Of a DNA stretch of 64,000 nucleotides, positions 8,805 to 19,385 are shown one piece after another. Each line of letters starts with the position of its first letter. Within the stretch, counting starts at the first letter, position 1. A program made the position numbers and the translations under genes. The notes under the pieces were generated by a model, which worked only from the letters and a program-made list of their open reading frames with translations, ran no database searches and was not told where the DNA came from. This stretch comes from Branchiibius hedensis (GTDB taxonomy: Bacteria > Actinomycetota > Actinomycetes > Actinomycetales > Dermatophilaceae): assembly GCF_900108585.1 (NCBI RefSeq), contig NZ_UESZ01000001.1, positions 2,294,001 through 2,358,000 of the forward strand. Direction: 5' to 3'.

Positions 8805-10388
8805 TCAGCAGGGCTGACCGGTGATCACGTAGCCGCCGCCGTAGAAGTTGCCGCCGCCCACGTGGTATCCCCAGACCTCCAGATCCGCCGCGTTGGTCAC
8901 CGCGGACTGCAGGGTCGGATCACCACGGCCGGTGTCGAGGTTGCCGCCCCAGGCATAGACGGTGCCGTTCGAGGCCAGCGCCAGGTAGGTGCCGTCTGAG
9001 GCGAACACCTGCGTGATGGACTTGCCAGCCAGCGTGGTGAGCAACGAGGGACCACCCTGTTTGTTGCCGTTGATCGACATGAACTGGTACGTCGCACCAC
9101 TGGTGGTCACATAGACGCCACCGGTGTAGCTGGTGCCCGAGCCGCCGACACCCCAGCCGTCGAAGGTCGCCACATTGGAGGCGTAGAGGACCCAGGCGGT
9201 GGAGTTGACCGCCGGGCCGCGCGCGTACAAGTCACCCGTGGCGGTGAGCGCCAGCAAAATAGCGCCCTGGGTGCTGTTGCCAGCGAAAGCTTGGATCTGC
9301 GTCACTGCGGAGGGGTTACCGGTGCCGCACGTCAGCGGTGTGCCGGTCGCGGCGGGCGCGGTCCAGGTGCAGACCTGACCAGCCTTGACCAGCGCGCCGC
9401 CCGCGCCGAACGCACTGAACCGGGTGATCGTGTTGCCCGCGGTTCCAGCCATCAGGCTCGCGGTCGGGGCCGTCGTACCGGTCGCGGTCGTCCAGTAATA
9501 CAGCCCGTTCGTCGTCAGCGCGTACCCGTATCCCTGGGTGGCCTGGACATCGAGCACGGTTCCAGTGATCCCGTTGACCGCCAGAACGGTGGGTGCGGTC
9601 CCGCCGGAGGTGTAGAACTGGTACACGCTATTGCCGCTCGTCCGGACGGCGCCACCAGCAGCTGTGCTGCTCGTGCTGGTCCAGACGCTCACCTCTGTAG
9701 CGCCCGTGACGACACCCAACGTGTTCGGCGCTGTGGTCGTCCCCGTCAGGTTCTCGCCCCAGTACTTGACGCTGCCATCGGAGGTGACGATGGCGGTGTT
9801 GCGGCCGTTGTTGTCACCGGAGGTAGCACCGGTGGCTCCGGTCGTGATCGAGGGCACGGGGGTGGTACTGATGGTCGGGACCGCCGTACTGCCGCCCACT
9901 GACCGGGTGATCCCGACGACGCCGCCGGGTGCGGCAGTGACCGTGCCGGTGCAGGCCGCGGTGACCGTCGTGCCCGCGTTGGTGAAGGATGCCTGGATCG
10001 AGTACGCGCCTGCTGCGCCGGCGGCTTTGAACGCGGGGACACTGACCACGCCGTTCGCGCCGACCGCGACCGTTTGCGGGCTGGAACCGCTGATGAAGGA
10101 CAGACCATCCGGCAAGGTGATCGTGACGCTCGAGCCGGCCGGAGCGACGTTCGGACCCACATAGGCGGTGAAGGTCACGGTGCCGGCCGGCACCGTCGCG
10201 CAGCGGGTCACCGTTCCAAAGCAGGTCGTGGCGACGATTTGCGGGTCGGACAACGGCGAAGCTGACGCCGGCAGGGCGGTTGCACCCACCAGGAGCACCG
10301 GGGCGCTCCACGCTGCGCCGCGGACCAGGGTGCGCCGGTCAACCTCGGGCACCGGCACGGTCCACTGAGGCATCCGACGATCGGTCAC
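8805..10388 (-). CDS. Tat-exported RCC1-like repeat protein A
   Basis: This 527-residue secreted protein starts at GTG behind an AGGGGAA site. Twin arginines at residues 18-19 (DRRTLVRGAAW) precede a hydrophobic core and a likely cleavage site after ASA at about 43, a Tat signal. Residues 50-165 look like an immunoglobulin-like or bacterial surface domain rich in Thr, Val and Gly. The remainder has about seven imperfect repeats of the type ..ALTxxGxLYxW.. (for example YALTTNGLYYWTT, ALTATGDLYARG, ALASNGTVYAWGG), reminiscent of RCC1 beta-propeller blades. Scattered cysteines, including one at the C-terminus, suggest disulfides. It is a close paralog of the next gene. The function is unknown; surface binding is a guess. 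Confidence 0.8.
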   Translation of the reverse strand: MTDRRMPQWTVPVPEVDRRTLVRGAAWSAPVLLVGATALPASASPLSDPQIVATTCFGTVTRCATVPAGTVTFTAYVGPNVAPAGSSVTITLPDGLSFISGSSPQTVAVGANGVVSVPAFKAAGAAGAYSIQASFTNAGTTVTAACTGTVTAAPGGVVGITRSVGGSTAVPTISTTPVPSITTGATGATSGDNNGRNTAIVTSDGSVKYWGENLTGTTTAPNTLGVVTGATEVSVWTSTSSTAAGGAVRTSGNSVYQFYTSGGTAPTVLAVNGITGTVLDVQATQGYGYALTTNGLYYWTTATGTTAPTASLMAGTAGNTITRFSAFGAGGALVKAGQVCTWTAPAATGTPLTCGTGNPSAVTQIQAFAGNSTQGAILLALTATGDLYARGPAVNSTAWVLYASNVATFDGWGVGGSGTSYTGGVYVTTSGATYQFMSINGNKQGGPSLLTTLAGKSITQVFASDGTYLALASNGTVYAWGGNLDTGRGDPTLQSAVTNAADLEVWGYHVGGGNFYGGGYVITGQPC

Positions 10389-10486
10389 GATTCCCCTGGT
10401 GAATTACTCGTGCGCGTTCGCACTACCCGACAAGTGGGAGCAGCGTACAAGAATTCGGCACATTCTCGCTCATGCGCCCACGAGCC

Positions 10487-12085
10487 CTATGCGCAGTCCG
10501 TTCCCGCGATGATGAACCCGCCACCCCAGTAGTTGCCGGAGTGCAGACCCCACACCTCGAGATCCGTGGCGTTGTTGATCCCGGTCGCGGCAGGGGTCGT
10601 CCGGCCGCTGTTGTCGTTGTTGCCCGTCCAGGCGTAGACCTGCTTGTCGGCGGTCAGCGCCAGGTAGCCGCCGTCGGACGCGAAGACCTGCACGACGTTC
10701 TTACCGCCGAAGTACTGGGTGTAGTCCAGCGTGCTGAGCGTCGTACTGCCATGGCTGAAGAACTGGATGGCCTTGCCGTCCTGGGTGACCCAGACCCCGC
10801 CGGTGTAGCCGTTGTAGCCCCAGCTGTCGAAGGTCTTGACGTTGCTGGCGAAGTTCTTCCACGCGGTGGTGTTGCCTACCGCAGACCCGATCCCGTAGAG
10901 GTCGCCGCTACCGGTCAACGCCCAGGTGACCGTGGGCTCGGCGATCAGTCTGGTCACACTGGTCGGCGCGTTCGTGGCTGTCGAGAGGCTGAATCCCTGC
11001 GACCAGCTGCGGACCGTGCCGCCAATCAGCAACGAACCGCCGTAGGTGAGCGCACCTGAGGTGCCGGATCCGGCGCGGGTGCTGTAGGCGCTGAACGACG
11101 TGGCGCCGGCGGAGCCGGGCATCAACGTTGCGGTGGGTGTGCCGGCCACGTTGTCGGTCCAGTAGTACAGCCCGTTGGTGGTGAGCGCGTAGCCGTACCC
11201 ATCGGTGCCCTGGACATCCAGCACGGTGCCGCTGATACCAGCGACCTTCGTCACCGACGTCGGACCGCCGACAGCGGAGCTGAACATCTGGTAGACCGAC
11301 GTGCCGTCAGAGGCGACGCCTCCCGCGGTGTCATTGCTGGAGTTCACGCTGGTCCAGGTGCTGACCGACTTCACACCGGTCACGTTCGCTCCTGCGAACT
11401 GCAAGGTCAGGGGTGCCGCCGCGGTCCCGCCGAGACTGCGTCCCCAATAGGACACGGTTCCGGTCTGGGTCAGGATGGCGACGTTGGACCCGTTGGACGG
11501 TCCGGACGTGGTCGATCCCTGGTCACCGGAGATAGCGCCCGCCTGTCCGTTGGTCACGCCGGTGACCGCGGAGGTGATGGTCGCGGGGTCATTGGTTCCA
11601 CCGACGCTGCGGTACAGCTCGTAGACCGGGCCAGCGTTCGCGGTGACCACACCGACACCCGTGTCGGAGACACCCTGGAACGTCGCGGTGATCGAGTAGG
11701 CGCCCGATGCGCCCGTCACCTTGAACGCCGGGACGCTCACCAAACCGTTCGCACCGACGGTCACCGTCTGGGTCTGGGCTGCGCCACTGACGAACGACAA
11801 CCCAGCCGGCAACGTGATCGTGACGACCGAGCCGACCGGGGCAGGATTCGGACCGATGTACGCCGTGAACGTCACCGTCCCGGCCGGGACGGTACTGCAT
11901 CGGACAACCGTTCCGAAGCCGGTGACGTTGACGATGTTCGGGTCGGACAACGGTGACGCGGCGGCCGGAAGGGCAGTCGCACCCACCAGCAGCACCGGGG
12001 CACTCCAGGCGGCCGTGCGGACGATCGTGCGGCGGTCGACTTGCGGAACCGACACGGTCCACGCGGGCAGGCGGCGGTCGGTCAC
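10487..12085 (-). CDS. Tat-exported RCC1-like repeat protein B
   Basis: This 532-residue paralog of the preceding protein has the same architecture: a Tat signal with Arg18-Arg19 (DRRTIVRTAAW), an N-terminal Ig-like domain, then RCC1-like repeats (YALTTNGLYYWTD, ALTGSGDLYGIG, ALTADKQVYAWTG). The first 140 residues of the two proteins are nearly collinear and mostly identical by eye; the repeat domains diverge more and one linker is longer. The start is GTG with only a weak ribosome site, 10 nt after the M20 hydrolase stop, so coupling to that gene is possible. The pair clearly arose by tandem duplication. The role of the propeller is unknown. Confidence 0.8.
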   Translation of the reverse strand: MTDRRLPAWTVSVPQVDRRTIVRTAAWSAPVLLVGATALPAAASPLSDPNIVNVTGFGTVVRCSTVPAGTVTFTAYIGPNPAPVGSVVTITLPAGLSFVSGAAQTQTVTVGANGLVSVPAFKVTGASGAYSITATFQGVSDTGVGVVTANAGPVYELYRSVGGTNDPATITSAVTGVTNGQAGAISGDQGSTTSGPSNGSNVAILTQTGTVSYWGRSLGGTAAAPLTLQFAGANVTGVKSVSTWTSVNSSNDTAGGVASDGTSVYQMFSSAVGGPTSVTKVAGISGTVLDVQGTDGYGYALTTNGLYYWTDNVAGTPTATLMPGSAGATSFSAYSTRAGSGTSGALTYGGSLLIGGTVRSWSQGFSLSTATNAPTSVTRLIAEPTVTWALTGSGDLYGIGSAVGNTTAWKNFASNVKTFDSWGYNGYTGGVWVTQDGKAIQFFSHGSTTLSTLDYTQYFGGKNVVQVFASDGGYLALTADKQVYAWTGNNDNSGRTTPAATGINNATDLEVWGLHSGNYWGGGFIIAGTDCA

Positions 12086-12095
12086 GTCGCCCAGA

Positions 12096-13313
12096 TTATC
12101 GAGGGCCAGTAGGTAAATCGAAATTCAGGCCACCGGTCAGCAGGACGGCGCCGGCCAGCACCTTGGCGGCGATCGCGATAGCCCGTTCGTCGACGACCAG
12201 GTTGCCCTGGTGCAGTTCGTACGTCGAACCGCCGGGTGTGCGGGTACCCAGCCTGGCCAGCGCGCCGGGAGTCTTCTGCAGCATCCAGGAGAAATCCTCC
12301 CCGCCCAGCGACTGCGGGGTGCCGACGGGTGCCTCCGATCCGACCAATGCTTCTGCGCTCGCGCGCAACGCCTCGATGCAGGTCTCGTCATTGACCACCG
12401 GAGGCACACCGCGCTCGTGATGCACCTCGGCATGCACCTGGTAGGGCGCAACGACCTCGTGCACGATTTGCTCGACCAGACCTTCAGCCTTGAGCCACGC
12501 TTGAGCGTCGAGCATGCGCAAGGTGCCACGCGCCGTACCGGAAGAAGGAATGACGTTCGGTGCGCTGCCCGCGTGCACCGCGCCCCAGACCAACGCCGCG
12601 CCGGCGCGCGGGTCGAGGCGACGGGACACGACGGCGGGTACGTCGGTGATGACTTTGGCCAGGGCGTAGGTGAGGTCGCCGGTCAGGTGCGGGCGGGAGG
12701 TGTGCCCGCCACGGCCACTCACCGTCACCGTGACGTCGTCGCAGGCGGCGGTGATCGGACCGGCCGCAAGACCGACGGTGCCCACGTCGATGCTGGGGTC
12801 GCAGTGCACCGCGAAGATACGGTCGACGTCGACGAGTTCGCCCTGCGCGACGACGGACTCGGCGCCACCGGGGAGCACCTCCTCGGCGGGCTGGAAAATA
12901 ACCCGCACCGCGACGCCCGCCTCGACCAGCTGCGGCTCGACCGCGGCAAGGGCGAGAGTCGCACCGAGCACACCCGCGGTGTGCACGTCGTGTCCGCACG
13001 CGTGGCACATGCCCGGTTCGACCGACGCGAAGGGCAGGCCGGTCTGCTCCTGCACCGGCAACGCGTCCAGGTCCGCCCGCAGGCCGATCCGGATCCGGGG
13101 CTGCGGGGCGCCGAGTTCGGCGATCAGTCCGGTGCCGTCCAGGCGCCGGGTCCGTACGTCGCTGGCTTCGAGCCGCTGGCGGACCACCTCGGTGGTGCGG
13201 TGCTCCTGGTAACCGATCTCGGGATGGGCGTGCACATCACGCCGCAGGGCGATCAACTCGGGTTCGAGTGCGTCCACGCGGGCGTTGATGAGATCAGTCA
13301 GAGCGGTATCCAC
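12096..13313 (-). CDS. M20 family amidohydrolase (N-acyl-amino-acid hydrolase-like)
   Basis: This 405-residue metal-dependent amidohydrolase is of the AmaA/HipO/IAA-amino-acid hydrolase type. Visible motifs are LRRDVHAHPEIGYQEH near the N-terminus, RADLDALPVQE, the metal ligands MCHACGHDVH, FQPAEE, and the C-terminal QSLGGEDFSWM. The lid/dimerisation domain lies between, with SGRGGHTSRPH. It probably cleaves N-acylated amino acids or related amides in the cytoplasm; the exact substrate cannot be read from sequence. It starts at GTG and is followed after 10 nt by the second RCC1-like gene. Confidence 0.92.
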   Translation of the reverse strand: MDTALTDLINARVDALEPELIALRRDVHAHPEIGYQEHRTTEVVRQRLEASDVRTRRLDGTGLIAELGAPQPRIRIGLRADLDALPVQEQTGLPFASVEPGMCHACGHDVHTAGVLGATLALAAVEPQLVEAGVAVRVIFQPAEEVLPGGAESVVAQGELVDVDRIFAVHCDPSIDVGTVGLAAGPITAACDDVTVTVSGRGGHTSRPHLTGDLTYALAKVITDVPAVVSRRLDPRAGAALVWGAVHAGSAPNVIPSSGTARGTLRMLDAQAWLKAEGLVEQIVHEVVAPYQVHAEVHHERGVPPVVNDETCIEALRASAEALVGSEAPVGTPQSLGGEDFSWMLQKTPGALARLGTRTPGGSTYELHQGNLVVDERAIAIAAKVLAGAVLLTGGLNFDLPTGPR

Positions 13314-13338
13314 AGCGCGGTCCAGCGTAGTCAGCCAC

Positions 13339-13445
13339 TCAGACCGCTCCCCGACCGGCTGCCAGCACGATCAGCAGGACCACCGCGAGAAAGCACACGA
13401 CCACCAGCACGTAGTGGTTCGCGACGAACGCCAACACGCGGCGCA

Positions 13446-13446
<1 letters not shown>
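13339..13446 (-). CDS. 35-residue predicted membrane micro-protein
   Basis: A short open frame of 35 codons whose GTG start shares bases with the mutase stop (TAGTG), a configuration typical of translational re-initiation. The product has a basic N-terminus (MRRVLAFVANHY), one uninterrupted hydrophobic helix of about 20 residues rich in Val/Leu (VLVVVCFLAVVLLIVLAA) and a short GRGAV tail, so it would be a single-pass membrane peptide. It fills almost the whole gap between the mutase and the amidohydrolase genes. No homolog is recognised. Conservation in relatives would be needed to call it real. Confidence 0.45.
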
Positions 13447-15017
<1,571 letters not shown>

Positions 15018-15030
15018 GCTTTCAGCCTAG

Positions 15031-16092
15031 TCAGCCCAGCGCCTGGTTGAGCTCCATCACCAGAGCCGGCCCGCGGTAGATGTAACCGGTGTAGACCTGC
15101 ACCAGATCGGCGCCTGCGTCCACCATGGCCAATGCGTCGTCGGCGCTGCCGATCCCGCCCACCCCGATGATCGGGGTCGCGGCATGCCGCGCGACGTACT
15201 CGACCACCGCCCGCGAGCGCCGGGTCAGTGGCGCGCCGGACAGCCCACCGGTCTCTTTGGCCAGCGGCAGGTCAGGATCGGCCAGGCCGTCGCGGGCGAT
15301 CGTGGTGTTGGTCGCGATGATTCCGCTGACGTCCGCGTTCGCGGCCACCTCCAGAACGTCGTCGATCGCGCTGTCGGTCAGATCGGGGGCGATCTTCACG
15401 AAGACCGGGGTCGGGCGGGCCCCCGTGGCCGCCGCCAACCGCTTTGTCTCCGTGACGATCTCGGCCAGCAACTCCGCTAACGGTTCTTTGTCCTGTAACG
15501 AGCGCAGGCCCGGGGTGTTGGGGCTGGACACGTTGACCGCGAAGTAGTCCGCGACCGCGTCCAACGCCCGCACCGAGGTCAGATAGTCGCCGACTGCCTC
15601 CTGCACCGGCGTCACCTTGGTCTTGCCGATGCTGACCCCTACCGGTACGCCGACCGGTCCCGTTTCGCGCAACCGATCAGCCAACGCCTGGGCACCCAGG
15701 TTGTTGAAGCCCATCCGATTGATGATGGCCTGGCTGTCGCGAAGCCGGAACAACCGTGGTTTGTCGTTGCCCGGTTGTGGGTGTGCGGTCACGGTGCCGA
15801 GTTCGACGTGGCTGAAGCCGAGTGCGGGCCAGGCGAGCGCTGCGACGCCGTTCTTGTCCACTCCGGCAGCGAGTCCGACCCGCCCCGGGAAGCTCAGCCC
15901 GGCCACCGTCACCGACTGGGTCGGCACCTTCAGCGCGGCGGCGAGAGCGGCGCGACGCCGCGGTCCCAGGGTGGCCAGGCGGTGCAGTGTCTGCTCGTGG
16001 GCGACCTCGGCATCGCCGCCGCCGACCCGGAACAGCGCAGGCCGCAGCAGGTGGCGATAGCCGAGATCGAGGGTGGTGCGGCGGGGGTTCAC
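15031..16092 (-). CDS. pyrD: quinone-dependent dihydroorotate dehydrogenase
   Basis: This flavoenzyme of de novo pyrimidine synthesis oxidises dihydroorotate to orotate with electrons going to membrane quinone (class 2). The 353-residue product begins at GTG. Motifs include [21 protein letters not shown], the [11 protein letters not shown] loop, [10 protein letters not shown], the catalytic-region [25 protein letters not shown], and the C-terminal FMN phosphate-binding [14 protein letters not shown] with [12 protein letters not shown]. The N-terminal helices (residues 1-40) are those that anchor class 2 enzymes to the membrane. It overlaps manC by four bases (GTGA) and lies 13 nt before the mutase start. 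Confidence 0.95.
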   Translation of the reverse strand: MNPRRTTLDLGYRHLLRPALFRVGGGDAEVAHEQTLHRLATLGPRRRAALAAALKVPTQSVTVAGLSFPGRVGLAAGVDKNGVAALAWPALGFSHVELGTVTAHPQPGNDKPRLFRLRDSQAIINRMGFNNLGAQALADRLRETGPVGVPVGVSIGKTKVTPVQEAVGDYLTSVRALDAVADYFAVNVSSPNTPGLRSLQDKEPLAELLAEIVTETKRLAAATGARPTPVFVKIAPDLTDSAIDDVLEVAANADVSGIIATNTTIARDGLADPDLPLAKETGGLSGAPLTRRSRAVVEYVARHAATPIIGVGGIGSADDALAMVDAGADLVQVYTGYIYRGPALVMELNQALG

Positions 16093-17177
16093 GTCAGATT
16101 GGCGCGGCCGGTCTCGACGAGCTGCTCGACGATCTTCTTCACGTCCTGCGCCCGGGCCCGGCTGGTCACCAGGACGGCGTCGTCAGTGTCGACGACCACG
16201 ATGTCGTCAACGCCCATCGCGACGACCGTGCGGCCCGATCGTGGCGCGACCACACCGGTCGCGTCCTGCATGACGACGAGCTCGCGGCGACCGAGGACCT
16301 TGACCCCGGGCGCATCGGCGTTGTCGGCCAACAACCCCGCCAGAGAGGCGAAATCCCCCACGTCGTCCCAGGAGAAGTCGCCGGGAATCACCGCAACCTG
16401 ACCGTCAACGGCTGCGGGCTCGGCGATCGCGTTGTCGATGGCCAGCTTGGTCAGGCGCGGCCACAACTCGTTGATCCGGATCGGTTTCTCCGCGATCTGC
16501 CGCAGATACTTGGCCATCAGCGGCTGGTAGTGCTCCAGCATGCTCATCAACGTCGCGGCCTGCACCACGAACATGCCGGCGTTCCAACGGAAGCGCCCGG
16601 ACCGGAAGTACTCCTCGGCGGTCAACGGATCCGGCTTCTCGACGAAGGCCGTGACCCCGTGGGCGCGTGGCGCGCCAGCGACGTCGAGAGGTTCGCCGGT
16701 CTCGATGTAGCCGAACTGGGTGGCGGCGTGCGTCGGCTCGATGCCGATGGTGACCAGTTTGCCGGTGCGTGCCACCGCGACCGCTTCGGTCACGCAGGCC
16801 CGGAACGCATCCTCGTCGATGATCACCTGGTCGGCGGCGAAAGACCCGATGATGGCGCCGGGGTGACGCGCCTCCAGGATCGCCGCGGCGAGGCCGATCG
16901 CCGGCATCGATTCACGACGAGAGGGTTCGACCAGGACGTCGTCCTCGCCCAACTCCGGCAGTTGCTCGCGCACTGCGTCGACGTGCTGCCAGCCCGTGAC
17001 GACCAGGAAACGGTCGTCACACAGCGGACCGAGGCGGTCGAAGGTCGATTGCAACATCGAGCGGCCCGAACCGGTCAGGTCGTGCAGGAACTTCGGAGAC
17101 GCCTCGCGCGACAACGGCCACAACCGCGTCCCAGAGCCACCGGCAGGGATGACCCCCCAAAAACCATCGATGCTCAC
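16089..17177 (-). CDS. manC: mannose-1-phosphate guanylyltransferase
   Basis: The enzyme makes GDP-mannose from GTP and mannose-1-phosphate, the donor for mannosyl lipids and polysaccharides. The 362-residue protein starts at GTG. The nucleotidyl-transferase signature [19 protein letters not shown] is at the N-terminus (about residues 13-31), followed by [47 protein letters not shown], and [12 protein letters not shown]. It lacks the C-terminal isomerase domain of bifunctional ManC/AlgA. It is divergent from an MgtA-like mannosyltransferase that would use its product, separated by 96 bp, so the two probably share a regulatory region. Confidence 0.93.
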   Translation of the reverse strand: MSIDGFWGVIPAGGSGTRLWPLSREASPKFLHDLTGSGRSMLQSTFDRLGPLCDDRFLVVTGWQHVDAVREQLPELGEDDVLVEPSRRESMPAIGLAAAILEARHPGAIIGSFAADQVIIDEDAFRACVTEAVAVARTGKLVTIGIEPTHAATQFGYIETGEPLDVAGAPRAHGVTAFVEKPDPLTAEEYFRSGRFRWNAGMFVVQAATLMSMLEHYQPLMAKYLRQIAEKPIRINELWPRLTKLAIDNAIAEPAAVDGQVAVIPGDFSWDDVGDFASLAGLLADNADAPGVKVLGRRELVVMQDATGVVAPRSGRTVVAMGVDDIVVVDTDDAVLVTSRARAQDVKKIVEQLVETGRANLT

Positions 17178-17273
17178 GCGGCCAACCGTAGCCGAGAGCG
17201 TTCACGAGGCGCTCACTACCGCGTCATGTGGCTGACCCCCTGCTGGCCACCTGGATCGCGCAGCCTGTAGGCC

Positions 17274-18392
17274 GTGAAGGTTGCGATCGTCACCGAATCC
17301 TTCCTACCGACCCTGAACGGGGTCACGACCAGCGTTTGCCGGATCTTGGACGAGTTCTCCCGCCTGGGTCACCAAGCGGTTGTCATCGCTCCGCGTCCCG
17401 CGCCCGCCGCCTATCGCGGCCACCGGATCCATCAGGTCCGCGGCGTCACGCTGCGGTCCTTCCGGGTCGGTGTCCCGCCGACCTCGCTCGAGCCGGTGCT
17501 GAAGTCCTTCGCACCCGACGTACTGCATGCGGCGTCCCCGTTCGGGTTGGGCGCTCGTGGCCTCGGCGCAGCCCGCAACCTCGGTATCCCCACTGTGGCG
17601 ATCTACCAGACCGACATGCCTGGCTATCTCGCGCAGTACGGCGGCCGGCCGGTGGCATCGCTGTCCTGGCGGTGGGTGCGCCACCTGCATTCGCTGGCCG
17701 ATCTCACCCTCGCCCCGAGCACGGCGACGATCGAGGAGTTGCGGTCACGCGGCGTACCCCGGGTGGCCGCCTGGGGACGAGGGGTCGACTCCGACCTGTT
17801 CCACCCTGCCCTTCGCTCCCACCCGGACGTGGTTGCCCTGCGGGAATGCCTTGCGCCGCAAGGCCAGACCATCGTCGGGTACGTCGGTCGGCTGGCTCCC
17901 GAGAAGGAAGTGCACCGCCTCGAGGTGCTGGCTGCCGACCCGTCGGTGTCGCTGGTCATCGTCGGCGACGGGCCCAGCCGGGCTCGGTTGGAGCGGTTGC
18001 TGCCCCAGGCGCATTTCCTGGGCTACCGCACCGGGGCGGACCTGGCGCAGGCGTACGCCGCGCTGGACGTCTTCGTGCACACCGGCACCAAGGAGACGTT
18101 CGGGCAGACGCTGCAGGAGGCGATGGCGTCGGGTCTGCCAGTGGTCGCCCCCGCCGTGGGTGGACCACTCGACGTACTGCAGGCAGGTCACACCGGTTGC
18201 TTCTACGACCCGGGGTCACCGGATGATCTGCAACGGGTGGTCATGGACCTGGCCGGTGATCCCAGCTATCGCGATGCGCTGGGATCCGCTGCGCGGCAGG
18301 TGGCCGAGCGACGCAGCTGGTCGCGGACCGTCGACCAACTGCTGGCCTACTACGAGCACGTCCAGGCTCCCCGGTTCGCGGTCGCCGCCTGA
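17274..18392 (+). CDS. GT4 alpha-mannosyltransferase, MgtA/PimB-like
   Basis: This 372-residue glycosyltransferase family 4 (GT-B fold) protein starts at GTG. The N-terminal MKVAIVTESFLPTLNGVTTSV and HAASPFGLGARGL plus YQTDMPGYL are typical of actinobacterial GDP-mannose-dependent transferases acting on glycolipids (MgtA, PimB). The C-terminal donor-binding half has VGYVGRLAPEKEVHRL and the EX7E-type segment KETFGQTLQEAMASGLPVV. It likely adds mannose to a membrane glycolipid or lipomannan precursor at the inner face of the membrane. Divergent manC would supply the donor. The acceptor cannot be told from sequence. Confidence 0.88.
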   Translation: MKVAIVTESFLPTLNGVTTSVCRILDEFSRLGHQAVVIAPRPAPAAYRGHRIHQVRGVTLRSFRVGVPPTSLEPVLKSFAPDVLHAASPFGLGARGLGAARNLGIPTVAIYQTDMPGYLAQYGGRPVASLSWRWVRHLHSLADLTLAPSTATIEELRSRGVPRVAAWGRGVDSDLFHPALRSHPDVVALRECLAPQGQTIVGYVGRLAPEKEVHRLEVLAADPSVSLVIVGDGPSRARLERLLPQAHFLGYRTGADLAQAYAALDVFVHTGTKETFGQTLQEAMASGLPVVAPAVGGPLDVLQAGHTGCFYDPGSPDDLQRVVMDLAGDPSYRDALGSAARQVAERRSWSRTVDQLLAYYEHVQAPRFAVAA

Positions 18393-18400
18393 CGCGCCTT

Positions 18401-18484
18401 TCATACCGGCGGAAATCGCCACTCCGGCGGTCGCAACCGGCCGAGGCGACCGGGATAGTGAGGATTTCCGCCGGTGTGATGCGA
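18401..18484. repeat. palindromic repeat copy A, downstream of DUF559 gene
   Basis: This imperfect palindrome lies between the convergent stops of the mannosyltransferase and the DUF559 gene. The outer arms CCGGCGGAAATC (18406-18417) and GATTTCCGCCGG (18463-18474) pair perfectly, with further pairing outward to 18401/18479 and inward with mismatches; the loop is about 11 nt. By hand alignment, 18406-18484 matches copy B (19391-19469) without gaps at about 60 of 79 positions, and the variable positions are concentrated in the loop. The two copies bracket the DUF559 gene. It could also serve as a bidirectional terminator, but no T-tract is present. Confidence 0.8.
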
Positions 18485-18486
18485 GT

Positions 18487-19323
18487 TCAGCTGGCCAGGT
18501 GCAGCCCCTGGGCCACCGCATGCATGATCTGCTCCTGCACGACCAGCCACTGCTCGGTCACCTGCTTGTAGCTGACCCGGATCACGTAATAGCCCAGCAG
18601 CATCAGCCGCCGGTCGTGCTCGATGTCGGCGTCGCGCTGGGCGCCGACGTGATGGCCGCCGTCGATCTGGAGCACAAGTCGATCGCCGATCAGGAAGTCC
18701 ACCGGGCGGCCTTCGAGGTGGGCCTGGGCCATGATCGGCAGTCGGAGGAACCGGAGCCGCCAGCGGACCAGCGTTTCCAGGCCGGAATCCGAGAACGGGG
18801 TCAACGCATCGAGCAGGGCGCGGGCGGTCGGTCGCAACCGCAGCCGAGCCATCGCCGGCTTGTTGACCAGGTGTTTGTTCGCGGCCGCCTCCCAGATCAC
18901 CAGGGCCCGCTCGAAAGGTTGGCAGTCCGCGACCGCAGCCAGGACATTCTCGATCGAGTCGACGAGTTGGTCCGGGTGTCGCGGCACCGGCGGCCTCGCC
19001 CAGTGGACCAAGGCCCGATCGCGGACCACCGAACCCGAACCCTCCCGGGCGGCAAGGTGCAGGAGCGGGTCGCCGAAGTCCCATAGGCCGAGTCGCGCCG
19101 CCTGTGTCACGCAGGACAACACGGTGCCGGTGATGGCAGCGGTCATCAGGTGCGGGTCGGCCCCGGGCCGAGCGACCCAACCCCGGCAGACTCGGACCAG
19201 GTCGCCGGAAGCGATGGCGCGGTTGATGGCGTGCCGGCTCAGACCGGCCGCGGTGAGTACGCGGACCGGGACCACCTCGGGGAGGTGAACCAATCCGCGG
19301 ATCTTCAGCGTGTCAGCGTGCAT
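18487..19323 (-). CDS. DUF559 (Vsr-like) protein with AbiEi-like N-terminal domain
   Basis: This 278-residue protein starts at ATG (MHADTLKIRG). Residues 10-95 resemble the AbiEi-type winged-helix domain of type IV antitoxins (VRVLTAAGLSRHAINRAI, RVCRGWVARPG). Residues 178-275 are a DUF559/Vsr-like restriction-endonuclease fold: SGLETLVRWRL (Glu183), PVDFLIGDRLVLQIDGGHH (Asp209, Gln219, Asp221), and GYYVIRVSYKQV. These residues fit a PD-(D/E)xK-type active site. Such proteins are abundant in Actinobacteria but have no established function. No partner toxin gene lies next to it. The gene is closely bracketed by two copies of a palindromic repeat, suggesting an autonomous unit. Confidence 0.8.
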   Translation of the reverse strand: MHADTLKIRGLVHLPEVVPVRVLTAAGLSRHAINRAIASGDLVRVCRGWVARPGADPHLMTAAITGTVLSCVTQAARLGLWDFGDPLLHLAAREGSGSVVRDRALVHWARPPVPRHPDQLVDSIENVLAAVADCQPFERALVIWEAAANKHLVNKPAMARLRLRPTARALLDALTPFSDSGLETLVRWRLRFLRLPIMAQAHLEGRPVDFLIGDRLVLQIDGGHHVGAQRDADIEHDRRLMLLGYYVIRVSYKQVTEQWLVVQEQIMHAVAQGLHLAS

Positions 19324-19385
19324 CCGCCCAGGTTGCTCCGCTACCCGAGTGCCGTGCAGCAGCCGCTGGGGATAAACGTCTCGTC

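Noticed and set aside
18401-18484. Simple intrinsic terminator as the sole explanation for repeat A
   Set aside because: It lies between convergent stops and may terminate, but sequence similarity to copy B beyond the pairing pattern, without T-tracts, is better explained as a repeat. Kept as an alternative only.
18487-19323. AbiE-type toxin-antitoxin system
   Set aside because: The N-terminal domain is AbiEi-like, but no AbiEii nucleotidyltransferase toxin is adjacent and the C-terminus is nuclease-like.
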